Of a stretch of DNA of 64,000 nt, positions 39,788 through 48,304 are shown in pieces. Position numbers and translations under genes: made by a program. The notes under the pieces were generated by a model, which searched no databases, was not told the origin of the DNA, and was given only the letters and a program-made list of their open reading frames with translations. This stretch comes from Streptomyces sp. CCM_MD2014. Lineage in GTDB: Bacteria; Actinomycetota; Actinomycetes; Streptomycetales; Streptomycetaceae. Positions within the stretch are counted from its first letter, which is position 1, and the number at the start of each line of letters is the position of its first letter. The stretch is from contig NZ_CP009754.1 of NCBI RefSeq assembly GCF_000772045.1, positions 5,084,001 to 5,148,000 of the forward strand, written 5' to 3'.

Positions 39788-39819
39788 GGGCGCCCCCCGG
39801 TTGTTCCGGGCGGGTGCCC
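39788..39819. terminator. Terminator between the small gene and tricorn
   Basis: GGGCGCCCCCCGG, loop TTGTT, then CCGGGCGGGTGCCC forms a long GC-rich stem with one or two internal mismatches between convergent genes. Confidence 0.65.
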
Positions 39820-39840
39820 TTTCCCCGTCACCGGCCCCTC

Positions 39841-42800
39841 CTACTCCCGCGGCGGCAGCGGCGGACGCGAGCGGTCCGGTACGGCGTCGTAACCGGGCGG
39901 GGTGGCGGGCGGGTTGGTCTCCAGCAGTTCCAACGCCAGCCGGACCGCCTCGTCCAGGACCGGGTAACGGCCCTCGGCCCAGTCCAGCGGGGTGCGCAGC
40001 GCCTCGACGTCGGGGGCGACGCCGTAGTTCTCCACGGACCAGCCGTAGGCGTCGAACCAGGCCGCGTTCATCGGCACCGTGATCACCGAACCGTCGCCGA
40101 GGCGGTGCCGGCCGGTCATGCCGACCACACCGCCCCAGGTGCGCTGCCCGACCACCGGGCCGAGCCGCAGCAGCTTGAACGCGGCCGTGATCATGTCGCC
40201 GTCGGACGACGTCGCCTCGTCGGCGACCGCGACGACCGGACCGCGCGGCGCGTTGGAGGCGTACGACACCGGCTGGGCGTCCCGCGTCAGGTCCCAGCCC
40301 AGGATGGTCCGGGTCAGCTTCTCGACGACCAGCTCGCTGATGTGCCCGCCCGCGTTGCCGCGCACGTCGACGATGAGCGCGGGCCGCGACACCTCCATGC
40401 GCAGGTCGCGGTTGAACTGTGCCCAGCCGGAGCCGCCCATGTCGGGGATGTGCAGGTAGCCGCACCGCTCGCCGCTCAACTCCCGCACGACCTCGCGGCG
40501 TTTGGCCACCCAGTCCTGGTAGCGCAGGGGGCGTTCGTCGACGAGCGGTACGACGGCGACCCGGCGGGCGGGGCCCTGGCAGTCCTCGGCGGGGGAGAAG
40601 GTCAGCTCCACCGTCGTACCGCCCGCGCCCGCGAGGAGCGGGGACGGGCCGAGGACCGGGTCGACGGGGCGGCCGTCGACGTGGGTCAGGACGGCCCCGT
40701 CGCGGATGCCCGTGCCCGCCAGCGGCGAGCGGGCCCTGGAGTCCGAGGAGTCGCCCGGCAGGATGCGCTTGGCCACCCACCGCCCGTCCCGGCAGACGAA
40801 GTTGGCGCCGAGCAGGCCCTGCCAGCGCTGGTAGTGCGCCGGGCCCTCGTTGCGCCGGCCGGCGACGACGTACGCGTGCGAGGTGCCCAGCTCGCCCAGC
40901 ACCTCGCGCAGGAGGTCGGCGAACTCGTCGGGGGAGGCGACCCGTTCGAGCAGCGGGCGGTACTGGTCCAGGACCGCGTCCCAGTCGATGCCGCACATCC
41001 CGGGGTCCCAGAAGTAGGCGCGGATCAGGCGGCCCGCCTCGTCGTACGCCTGGCGCCACTCGGCGGCCGGGTCGACCTCGTGCAGGATGCGGCGCAGGTC
41101 GATCCAGGTGGTCGAGTCGCCGTCGCCCGCCTCGTTCGCCGGTACGGCGCGCAGTTCGCCCTCGTCGAGCACGACCAGGCGGCTGCCGTCACCGCTGACC
41201 CGGAACCAGTCGAGGTGGTCGACCAGTTCGGACTTCTTCGCCTTGGCGAGGTTGAAGTGCTCCAGTGTCGGCCGCTCGCTCGGGTCGGCCGGGTTGGCGA
41301 AGGTCTCGCCGAGCGCGCCCGAGATCGGCCAGCGCAGCCAGACCAGGCCGCCGCCGGCGACCGGCTCGAGGGCCGAGTACTTGGATGCGCTGACCGGGAA
41401 CGGCGTCACCCGGCTCTCCAGACCCTCCACCTCGACGGTCACCGCGCCGCCCTCGCCGGGCTCGTCCTCCAGGGGGTCCAGGCCCCCGGCGGCCGGGCGG
41501 CCCTCGGGGTTGAGGGCGAAGGGGGAGGGGGTCGCGGAGGACAGCGGCACCAGGTAGGGGCGGCAGCCCAGCGGGAAGGACAAGTCGCCGGTGTGCACGT
41601 CGTACACCGGGTCGAAGCCGCGCCAGGACAGGAAGGCGAGGTAGCGGCCGTCCCGGGTGAACACCGGGTTCTCGTCCTCGAAGCGGCCGTTGGTGACGTC
41701 GACGACCAGGGGGCCCTCCGGGCCGTCGATCCGGGCCATCTTGATCTGCCGCAGGGTGCGTCCGATGCCCGGGTGCGACCAGGTGAGCCAGGCACCGTCG
41801 GGGGAGAAGGCGAGGTCGCGCACGGGGCCGTTGACGGAGCGGATCAGCTCGGTGACCTGGCCTCCGGCGGTCGCGGGGGTGCCCGGGGCACCCGGCCTCA
41901 CGGCGCCCCCGGCGTCGGTGTCCTCGGTGGGGGCGCCCGGGGTGGTGTCCGCCCGGTCTGCCGTCCCCGCCGCGTCCTCGCCCCCCGCGTCCACCGGGGA
42001 CCCGGCGTCCACCGCGTCCACCGCGTCCACCGCGTCCAGCGTCAGCGCGACCTCCGCGTCCGGTTCGCCGACGTCGAGGATCAGCAGCCGTCCGTCGTGC
42101 GAGGCGACGGCGAGGCGCTCGCCCGCGGGGTCCGAGACCAGCTCCAGGACCCGGCCGAGGCGTCCGGAGGCCAGCCGCCGGGCCGCGCGGCCGCCGGTCG
42201 CCCGGGGCAGGTAGGAGATCTCGACGGCGTCCTCGCCCTCCGCGTCCGTCACGTACGCGATCCGCCCGCTGTCCCCGAGCATCTCCGGCAGCCGCACCCG
42301 CACCCCCGGGGTGTCGGCGAGGGTGCGGGCCGGGCCGTCGCGGTGGGTGAGCCAGTACAGGCTGCCGCGCACGACGACCGCGCTCGCCCGCCCCGTCTCG
42401 TCGACGGAGACGCCGCCCACGTGCTGTGCGGCGGGCACCTGATACGTACGCCGCCCCGCACGCGGACCGCTCAGCCGTACGTCGAGGCGGCGCGGCACCG
42501 AGCCCGGCGCGAGGTCGTCCACGATCCACAGGTCGCCCGCGCACTGGTACACGACCCGCGTGCCGTCGCTCGCGGCGTTGCGGGCGTAGAACGCGTCGTG
42601 GTCGGTGTGGCGGCGCAGGCCGGTGCCGTCGGGCGCGCAGGAGTAGAGGTTGCCGACGCCCTCGTGGTCGGACAGGAAGGCGATCCGGCCGCCGACGAAC
42701 ATGGGGGCGGCGAGGTGCCCGCCGAGGTCGGGCAGGAGCCGCTCGCCGTGCAGCCACAGCCGGCCCGTGGCGCCGCCCCGGTAGCGCTTCCAGGCGGCCG

Positions 42801-43296
42801 GCTCGTGGGGCGGGGTGCCGGTCAGGAGCAGCGTCTTGCGCTCGCCGTCGAGGTCGGCGGCCTGGATGTCGGAGACCGGCCCCCAGGGCAGCTTGCGGCC
42901 GGGGTCGCCGTCGGGGGTGACCTTGTAGGCCCAGGTGAGGTGCGAGAAGGGCTCGCCGTGGGAGGCGACGGCGAGGACGGCGGTGGTGCCGTCGGGATCG
43001 GGCGGCGACCAGCCGCAGACCCGGGTGTCGAAGCCGCCCCAGTGGGTGAGCTGCCGTCCGGGGCCGCCGTCCACCGGCACGAGGTGGACCTCGGGCACGA
43101 GACTGCGCCAGCTGGTGTACGCGATGTGGCGGCCGTCGGGGGAGAAGCGAGGGGGGCCGGCCTTGGTGCGGTCGACGGTGAGCCGCCAGGCCCGGCCCGG
43201 ACCGTCGAGGGACGCGAGCCAGAGGTCGTCCTCGGCCACGAAGCACAGCTGGTCGCCACTGAGGTGCGGAAGGCGCAGATAACTCACCCGCCCCAT
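39841..43296 (-). CDS. Tricorn protease homologue
   Basis: This serine protease of about 1151 residues degrades peptides released by the proteasome. An N-terminal WD/TolB-like propeller region (about 1-330, PRFSPDGRHIAYTSWRS, GRIAFLSDHEG) and a second propeller (about 330-680, LAFSPDGAWLTWS) are separated by a low-complexity Asp/Ala/Val/Gly linker. They are followed by the C1/C2 catalytic region with a PDZ segment (GDGAVLTHVDGRPV-like) and the nucleophile in ADEATSSDGDMI (catalytic Ser). Cytoplasmic. ATG 43296 is chosen; a GTG at 43323 is in frame. It diverges from a TetR gene. Confidence 0.9.
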   Translation of the reverse strand: MGRVSYLRLPHLSGDQLCFVAEDDLWLASLDGPGRAWRLTVDRTKAGPPRFSPDGRHIAYTSWRSLVPEVHLVPVDGGPGRQLTHWGGFDTRVCGWSPPDPDGTTAVLAVASHGEPFSHLTWAYKVTPDGDPGRKLPWGPVSDIQAADLDGERKTLLLTGTPPHEPAAWKRYRGGATGRLWLHGERLLPDLGGHLAAPMFVGGRIAFLSDHEGVGNLYSCAPDGTGLRRHTDHDAFYARNAASDGTRVVYQCAGDLWIVDDLAPGSVPRRLDVRLSGPRAGRRTYQVPAAQHVGGVSVDETGRASAVVVRGSLYWLTHRDGPARTLADTPGVRVRLPEMLGDSGRIAYVTDAEGEDAVEISYLPRATGGRAARRLASGRLGRVLELVSDPAGERLAVASHDGRLLILDVGEPDAEVALTLDAVDAVDAVDAGSPVDAGGEDAAGTADRADTTPGAPTEDTDAGGAVRPGAPGTPATAGGQVTELIRSVNGPVRDLAFSPDGAWLTWSHPGIGRTLRQIKMARIDGPEGPLVVDVTNGRFEDENPVFTRDGRYLAFLSWRGFDPVYDVHTGDLSFPLGCRPYLVPLSSATPSPFALNPEGRPAAGGLDPLEDEPGEGGAVTVEVEGLESRVTPFPVSASKYSALEPVAGGGLVWLRWPISGALGETFANPADPSERPTLEHFNLAKAKKSELVDHLDWFRVSGDGSRLVVLDEGELRAVPANEAGDGDSTTWIDLRRILHEVDPAAEWRQAYDEAGRLIRAYFWDPGMCGIDWDAVLDQYRPLLERVASPDEFADLLREVLGELGTSHAYVVAGRRNEGPAHYQRWQGLLGANFVCRDGRWVAKRILPGDSSDSRARSPLAGTGIRDGAVLTHVDGRPVDPVLGPSPLLAGAGGTTVELTFSPAEDCQGPARRVAVVPLVDERPLRYQDWVAKRREVVRELSGERCGYLHIPDMGGSGWAQFNRDLRMEVSRPALIVDVRGNAGGHISELVVEKLTRTILGWDLTRDAQPVSYASNAPRGPVVAVADEATSSDGDMITAAFKLLRLGPVVGQRTWGGVVGMTGRHRLGDGSVITVPMNAAWFDAYGWSVENYGVAPDVEALRTPLDWAEGRYPVLDEAVRLALELLETNPPATPPGYDAVPDRSRPPLPPRE
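42005..42040 (-). repeat. 9-bp tandem repeat in the tricorn linker
   Basis: Four near-identical copies of GTCCACCGC encode Asp-Ala-Val repeats in the linker between the two propellers. In-frame copy-number change would only alter linker length. Confidence 0.75.
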
Positions 43297-43371
43297 GCTT
43301 TTCCGGGTGACGGGTACCGGCAACTCGTACGGTGCGCTTACGCGGTGCCGACAACCGTGACCCAGAACACG

Positions 43372-43434
43372 AACGAAACCGTTTCGTTTCGCTATGCGGT
43401 GGGGTACATTCGTTTTGTACGAAACGGTGTCGTT
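43372..43434. promoter_or_regulatory. Two TetR-type operators in the tricorn/tetR spacer
   Basis: AACGAAAC-C-GTTTCGTT (43372-43388) is a perfect palindrome about a central base. A second copy with one mismatch, ACGAAAC-G-GTGTCGT, follows at 43419-43433, 46 bp further. They lie between tricorn and the tetR gene and are likely bound by that regulator. Confidence 0.65.
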
Positions 43435-43484
43435 CTCGAAGGACGCCGACCGGAAGCGGAACGGAACGGAGAGGAGTGGGCGAG

Positions 43485-44084
43485 ATGGCCGAGGCCGCCA
43501 CCGCGCGCCGCAGCCGGATCACTCCCGAGCGCGAGGCCGAGCTGTACGAGGCCGTGCTCGACCTGCTCCGCGAAGTCGGGTACGACGCCCTCACCATGGA
43601 CGCCGTGGCCGCCCGCACCCGGTCCAGCAAGGCGACGCTCTACCGCCAGTGGGGCGGCAAGCCGGAGCTGGTCGTCAAGGCCATGCGGCACAACAAGCCG
43701 GGCAAGATCGGCGACGTCGACACCGGCTCGCTCCGCGGCGACCTGCACGCCCTCATGGCGCGCGAGGACGACTGCACCATGGAGCAGAACTCCGCGCTGA
43801 TGCGGGGCGTCGCCATGGCGCTGCACCAGAACCCGGACCTTCGTCAGGCCTTCCGGGAACAGCTCATCGAACCGGAGATGGCGGAGTTCCAGCGCGTGCT
43901 GCAACGCGCCGTCGACCGCGGTGAGATCAGACCGGACTGTCCGGCGCTGGACTTCCTCGTCCACATGATGGTCGGCGGGTTCGCCACCCGCACGCTGCTG
44001 GACGACCAGCCGCCGACCCGGGCGTTCCTCGCCTCCTACATCGACGCCGTGATCCTCCCCGCCCTCGGCGTCTCCACCCGCTGA
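43485..44084 (+). CDS. TetR-family transcriptional regulator
   Basis: This is a 199-residue repressor with the TetR_N HTH (REAELYEAVLDLLREVGYDALTMDAVAARTRSSKATLYRQWGGKPELV) and a TetR_C_11-like ligand domain (DLHALMAREDDCTMEQNSALMRGVAMALHQNPDLRQAF). ATG 43485 has AGGAG 10 nt upstream; the track of upstream codons crosses the operators and is not coding. It precedes an MMPL transporter by 114 bp on the same strand, so it probably controls that exporter as well as itself. Confidence 0.88.
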   Translation: MAEAATARRSRITPEREAELYEAVLDLLREVGYDALTMDAVAARTRSSKATLYRQWGGKPELVVKAMRHNKPGKIGDVDTGSLRGDLHALMAREDDCTMEQNSALMRGVAMALHQNPDLRQAFREQLIEPEMAEFQRVLQRAVDRGEIRPDCPALDFLVHMMVGGFATRTLLDDQPPTRAFLASYIDAVILPALGVSTR

Positions 44085-44198
44085 CATCCCCACGCACTGT
44101 CTGAACCCCACCTGAGCCCCACCTGACGTAACCGCTCACGTCGTCGGGCTGATAACCCCTGCCCTGAAGACCCACGACCTGACCGGGAGTACGCCCCC

Positions 44199-46436
44199 GT
44201 GGCCACGTTCCTCTACAAACTCGGCCGGCTCGCCTTCCGCCGACGGCATTTCGTCGCCCTGATCTGGGTGGCCCTGCTGACGCTCGCCGGCGTCGGCGCC
44301 GCCAGCGCCCCGCCCGCCGGCAACTCCTCCTTCTCCATCCCCGGAACGGAGGCCCAGAAGGCCTTCGACCTGCTGGAACAGCGCTTCCCCGGTGCGAGCG
44401 CCGACGGGGCGACCGCACGGGTCGTCTTCAAGGCGCCCTCCGGCGAGAAGATGACGGACGCCGGCAACAAGGCGACCGTGCAGAAGACCGTCGACGAGCT
44501 CACGGACGGCTCCGAGGTCGCCTCGGTCGCCGACCCCTACACGGGCAACGCCGTCAGCAAGGACGGCACCATCGCCTACGCCTCGGTGAAGTACGACGTC
44601 TCCGGCATGGAGCTGGAGGAGTCCACCAAGGACGCCCTGGAGGACGCCGCCCAGCAGGCGCGCGACGCCGGGCTGACCGTCGAGGTCGGCGGTGACGCGC
44701 TCCAGGCCGTCCCGGAGACCGGCGCCACCGAGGTCATCGGCATCGCGGTCGCCGCCGTCGTGCTGGTCATCACCTTCGGCTCCCTGGTCGCGGCCGGGCT
44801 GCCCCTGCTCACCGCCCTGATCGGCGTCGGCATCGGCGTCTCCTCGATCACCGCGCTCGCCAGCGCGCTCGAACTGGGCTCGACCACCTCGATCCTGGCC
44901 ATGATGATCGGCCTCGCGGTCGGCATCGACTACGCCCTGTTCATCGTCTCCCGCTACCGCGCCGAACTCGCCGAGGGGCGTGAGCGCGAGGAGGCCGCCG
45001 GACGGGCGGTCGGCACCGCGGGCTCCGCGGTCGTCTTCGCCGGCCTCACGGTCGTCATCGCCCTGGTGGGGCTCGCGGTCGTCAACATCCCGATGCTCAC
45101 CAAGATGGGCGTCGCGGCGGCCGGCACCGTCGCCATCGCGGTCCTGATCGCCCTGACGATGATCCCCGCGCTGCTCGGCTACGCCGGCCGCAGGGTCAAG
45201 CCGGCGGGCGCGAAGGGCAGGCTGCTCGGCCGCTCCCGCAAGAGCGAGCCGGAGCGGGAAGAGGCGGGCGGTCAGCCGAAGGCCAACCTGGGCACCCGCT
45301 GGGCGAGCTTCGTCGTCCGCCGGCCCCTCGCCGTCCTCCTGCTGGGCGTCATCGGCCTCGGTGCCGCGGCGGTGCCCGCCGCCTCCCTGGAACTGGGCCT
45401 GCCCGACGACGGCTCCCAGCCGACGTCCACCACCCAGCGCCGCGCCTACGACCTGCTCTCCGAGGGCTTCGGCCCCGGCTTCAACGGTCCCCTGATGGTC
45501 GTCGTGGACGCGAAGGGCAGCAACGCGCCCAAGGACGCCTTCGACGACGTCGCGGGTGAGATCAAGGGCCTCGACGGCGTCGTGGCGGTGACCCCGCCCG
45601 CGCCCAACAAGGGCGGCGACACCGCGACGATCACCGTGGTCCCGGACTCCAAGCCGTCCTCCGTGCAGACCGAGGACCTCGTCCACGCCATCCGCGACGC
45701 GGGCGGCGACGTGGAGGCGAAGACCGGTGCCGAGACCCTGGTCACCGGCTCGACGGCGATGAACATCGACGTCAGCGAGAAGCTCAACGACGCGCTGGTG
45801 CCGTATCTGGTCCTGGTCGTCGGCCTGGCCTTCCTCCTCCTCATCGTGGTCTTCCGCTCGATCCTGGTCCCGCTGAAGGCGGCCCTCGGCTTCCTGCTCT
45901 CCGTCATGGCGGCGCTCGGCGCGGTCGTCGCGGTCTTCCAGTGGGGCTGGCTGTCCGGCCTGATGGGCGTCGAGGAGACCGGCCCGGTCATGTCGATGAT
46001 GCCGATCTTCATGGTCGGCGTGGTCTTCGGCCTGGCCATGGACTACGAGGTCTTCCTGGTCACCCGCATGCGGGAGGCGTTCGTCCACGGCGAGAAGCCG
46101 AACCAGGCGGTCGTCACCGGCTTCAAGCACGGCGCACGGGTCGTCACCGCCGCCGCGGTGATCATGATGGCGGTCTTCGCGGGCTTCATCGGATCCAGCG
46201 AGTCCATGGTCAAGATGATCGGCTTCGGCCTCGCGATCGCCGTCTTCTTCGACGCGTTCGTCGTCCGCATGGCCATCGTCCCGGCGGTCCTCGCGCTGCT
46301 CGGCAAGAAGGCCTGGTGGCTGCCGAAGTGGCTGGACCGCGCACTGCCCAACGTGGACGTCGAGGGCGAGGGCCTGCGCACGGCCGGCGAGCGGGGCTCC
46401 GACCCCGACGAGGACCGGGAGCTGGTACGCGCCTGA
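44199..46436 (+). CDS. MMPL-family RND transporter
   Basis: This 745-residue membrane exporter belongs to the MmpL class, which exports lipids or drugs using the proton gradient. TM1 is at the N-terminus, followed by a first extracellular domain (about 45-175), TM2-6 with GLAVGIDYALFIVSRYR (proton-relay Asp), a cytoplasmic loop, TM7, a second extracellular domain and TM8-12 with FGLAMDYEVFLVTRMREA. These paired GxxxDY motifs are diagnostic. GTG 44199 has GGGAG upstream. No lipid biosynthesis genes are adjacent. Confidence 0.92.
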   Translation: MATFLYKLGRLAFRRRHFVALIWVALLTLAGVGAASAPPAGNSSFSIPGTEAQKAFDLLEQRFPGASADGATARVVFKAPSGEKMTDAGNKATVQKTVDELTDGSEVASVADPYTGNAVSKDGTIAYASVKYDVSGMELEESTKDALEDAAQQARDAGLTVEVGGDALQAVPETGATEVIGIAVAAVVLVITFGSLVAAGLPLLTALIGVGIGVSSITALASALELGSTTSILAMMIGLAVGIDYALFIVSRYRAELAEGREREEAAGRAVGTAGSAVVFAGLTVVIALVGLAVVNIPMLTKMGVAAAGTVAIAVLIALTMIPALLGYAGRRVKPAGAKGRLLGRSRKSEPEREEAGGQPKANLGTRWASFVVRRPLAVLLLGVIGLGAAAVPAASLELGLPDDGSQPTSTTQRRAYDLLSEGFGPGFNGPLMVVVDAKGSNAPKDAFDDVAGEIKGLDGVVAVTPPAPNKGGDTATITVVPDSKPSSVQTEDLVHAIRDAGGDVEAKTGAETLVTGSTAMNIDVSEKLNDALVPYLVLVVGLAFLLLIVVFRSILVPLKAALGFLLSVMAALGAVVAVFQWGWLSGLMGVEETGPVMSMMPIFMVGVVFGLAMDYEVFLVTRMREAFVHGEKPNQAVVTGFKHGARVVTAAAVIMMAVFAGFIGSSESMVKMIGFGLAIAVFFDAFVVRMAIVPAVLALLGKKAWWLPKWLDRALPNVDVEGEGLRTAGERGSDPDEDRELVRA

Positions 46437-46471
46437 CCCGCCGCCTCTGAAAGGGGAACGGCGACAGACCA

Positions 46472-46513
46472 GCCGGTGAGGGCTTCCGTGGGGACGGGGC
46501 CGCCCTCACCGGC
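46472..46513 (+). terminator. Terminator after the MMPL gene
   Basis: A perfect 12-bp stem (GCCGGTGAGGGC / GCCCTCACCGGC) with an 18-nt loop. Confidence 0.7.
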
Positions 46514-46590
46514 TTCCCCCGTTCAGGAGCCCGCGACCGGCTCCGTAACCGGGTCGCCCGCGCGCCGCGTGCACCGTTACGGTGCCCACC

Positions 46591-47103
46591 ATGACGACCA
46601 CCGACGACACCCCCGAGGCCTCCGCCGCCCACCCCCGCTTCGCCGCCGCCCTGCGCGACCTCGGCCTCGGCGACCTGGCCGCACGGGCGAGGCGCTTCCC
46701 GGAAGCCACCCGCACCGCCACCGAGGCCGCCGCCGCGATCGGGTGCGAGCTGAGCCAGATCTGCAAGTCGCTCATCTTCGCCGCGGACGGCGAGCCCGTC
46801 CTGGTCCTCATGGACGGCGCCTCCCGCGTCGACCTGGACCGGGTCCGCGAGGAACTCGGCGCCGAGAAGGTCACGCGGGCCAAGGCCGACGTCGTACGGG
46901 AGACGACCGGGTACGCGATCGGCGGGGTGCCGCCCTTCGGGCACCGGACCGGGACCCGGGTGCTGGCGGACCGGTCCCTGCTCGCCCACGACCTCGTCTG
47001 GGCGGCCGCCGGGACCCCGTACGCCGTCTTCCCGATGGAGCCCAAGGAGCTCGTCGCCACCGCCGGTGCCACCCTCGTGGACGTGCGCGAGCGCTCGGCG
47101 TGA
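46591..47103 (+). CDS. YbaK/EbsC-family aminoacyl-tRNA deacylase
   Basis: This 170-residue protein has the YbaK/ProX fold, which hydrolyses mischarged tRNAs in trans. The core shows TATEAAAAIGCELSQICKSLIFAADGEPVLVLMDGASRVD (catalytic Lys in CKS), TGYAIGGVPPFGH and HDLVWAAAGTPYAVFPM. ATG 46591 lies about 8 nt after a TACGGT hexamer and has no ribosome site, so it may be leaderless. Its stop overlaps the next start (GTGA). Confidence 0.88.
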   Translation: MTTTDDTPEASAAHPRFAAALRDLGLGDLAARARRFPEATRTATEAAAAIGCELSQICKSLIFAADGEPVLVLMDGASRVDLDRVREELGAEKVTRAKADVVRETTGYAIGGVPPFGHRTGTRVLADRSLLAHDLVWAAAGTPYAVFPMEPKELVATAGATLVDVRERSA

Positions 47104-47945
47104 CCCCACTGGTCACCGTCGCCGTGCTGCTCGCGGCGGTCACCCACGCCGGCTGGAACGCCATCGCCCACCGGATCACCGACAAGCTCACCGGCTTCGC
47201 GCTGATCTCCGGCGGCGGGATGCTCATCGGGCTCGCGATGCTGCCGTTCACCGCGTTTCCGGCGGCCGGGGCGTGGCCGTACCTGCTGGTCTCCGCCGCC
47301 GTCCACATCGCCTACTACGCCCTGCTGATGCGCTCCTTCCGGCTGGGCGACTTCGGGCAGGCCTACCCGATCGCCCGCGGCAGCGCGCCGCTCCTTGTCA
47401 CCGTCCTCGCCGCCGTCTTCGCCCACGAGGTGCCGGACGGCTGGGCCGCCGCGGGCGTCCTGGTCTCCTGCGCGGGGCTGACCGGCGTCGCCCTGTGGGG
47501 GCTGCGCGGACGCCGGCCCGACTGGGCGGCCATCGGCGCGGCCCTGGCGACCGGCGTGACCATCGCGGCGTACACGGTCGTCGACGGCCTCGGCGTACGC
47601 GCCTCCGGGACCTCCCTCGGGTACATCGCCTGGCTGATGACGGTGCAGGGGACGGTCCTGCCGGCCTACTTCCTGTACCGGCACCGCGCCGGAGCCCGGG
47701 CGCTGCTCCGGCCGCACGCCCGTCTCGGACTGCTCGGCGCGGCGATGTCCGTCGCCGCCTACGCCCTGGTCCTGTGGGCGCAGACCCGCGCCGCACTCGC
47801 GCCCATCGCCGCCCTGCGCGAGTCGTCCATCCTGGTCGGCGCCGCCATAGGGGCCGTCTTCTTCAAGGAGCGGTTCGGCGCGCCCCGGATCGCGGCGGCG
47901 GGCCTCCTCGTCGTCGGGATCGGGCTGATGCTGCACACCGGATAG
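47100..47945 (+). CDS. EamA/DMT-superfamily permease
   Basis: This is a 281-residue inner-membrane protein with ten helices in two EamA repeats. The first half has AVTHAGWNAIAHRI and YYALLMRSFRLGDFGQAYPIARGSAPLLV; the second has VVDGLGVRASG and PIAALRESSILVGAAIGAVFFKERFG. The 'YPIARG ... RESS...KE' signature marks this DMT subgroup. It is probably a metabolite exporter. It is coupled to the YbaK-like gene by a 4-bp overlap. Confidence 0.88.
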   Translation: MTPLVTVAVLLAAVTHAGWNAIAHRITDKLTGFALISGGGMLIGLAMLPFTAFPAAGAWPYLLVSAAVHIAYYALLMRSFRLGDFGQAYPIARGSAPLLVTVLAAVFAHEVPDGWAAAGVLVSCAGLTGVALWGLRGRRPDWAAIGAALATGVTIAAYTVVDGLGVRASGTSLGYIAWLMTVQGTVLPAYFLYRHRAGARALLRPHARLGLLGAAMSVAAYALVLWAQTRAALAPIAALRESSILVGAAIGAVFFKERFGAPRIAAAGLLVVGIGLMLHTG

Positions 47946-48028
47946 CCGGAGCGGCCGGAACAGCCGGAGTGGTGCGGACCGCCGGGGGGAGGCGCACCCT
48001 GGAAGGAGATGTTCCGGAGGTGATCGTC

Positions 48029-48304
48029 ATGATGCACACCACAGTCGGATGGCACGTCGACATGGAGTTCATGGAGGACGACCAGCACACGCGGGCGGTC
48101 GCGATGGTGCGGCTCCCCGACGGCACCGAGGTCCGCGCGCACGGCCACGCCAGCCGCCACCGGGCCGACTCCCGGCAGCCACGGGTCGGCGAGGAGGTCG
48201 CGGGGGCACGCGCGTTGAACGAACTGGCGATGCAACTGCTCACCAAGGCGCACGACGAGATCGACGCGGCGTCGGGGCGGACCTCACACCCGATCCACGT
48301 CTGA
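48029..48304 (+). CDS. DUF1876 (dsRBD-like) small protein
   Basis: This 91-residue soluble protein has the pattern WHVDMEFMEDDQHTRAVAMVRLPDGTEVRAHGHASRH and ELAMQLLTKAHDEIDAASG, which matches the DUF1876 family common in actinobacteria; the fold resembles double-stranded RNA-binding domains. ATG 48029 follows GGAGGTGA by 5 nt; an ATG immediately after is equivalent. The 3' end overlaps the convergent serine-hydrolase gene by 21 bp. Function unknown. Confidence 0.83.
   Translation: MMHTTVGWHVDMEFMEDDQHTRAVAMVRLPDGTEVRAHGHASRHRADSRQPRVGEEVAGARALNELAMQLLTKAHDEIDAASGRTSHPIHV

Noticed and set aside
39814..43800. 1328-codon open frame opposite tricorn and entering tetR
   Set aside because: Antisense shadow; tricorn and TetR motifs are on the other frames and this frame has no family match or credible start.
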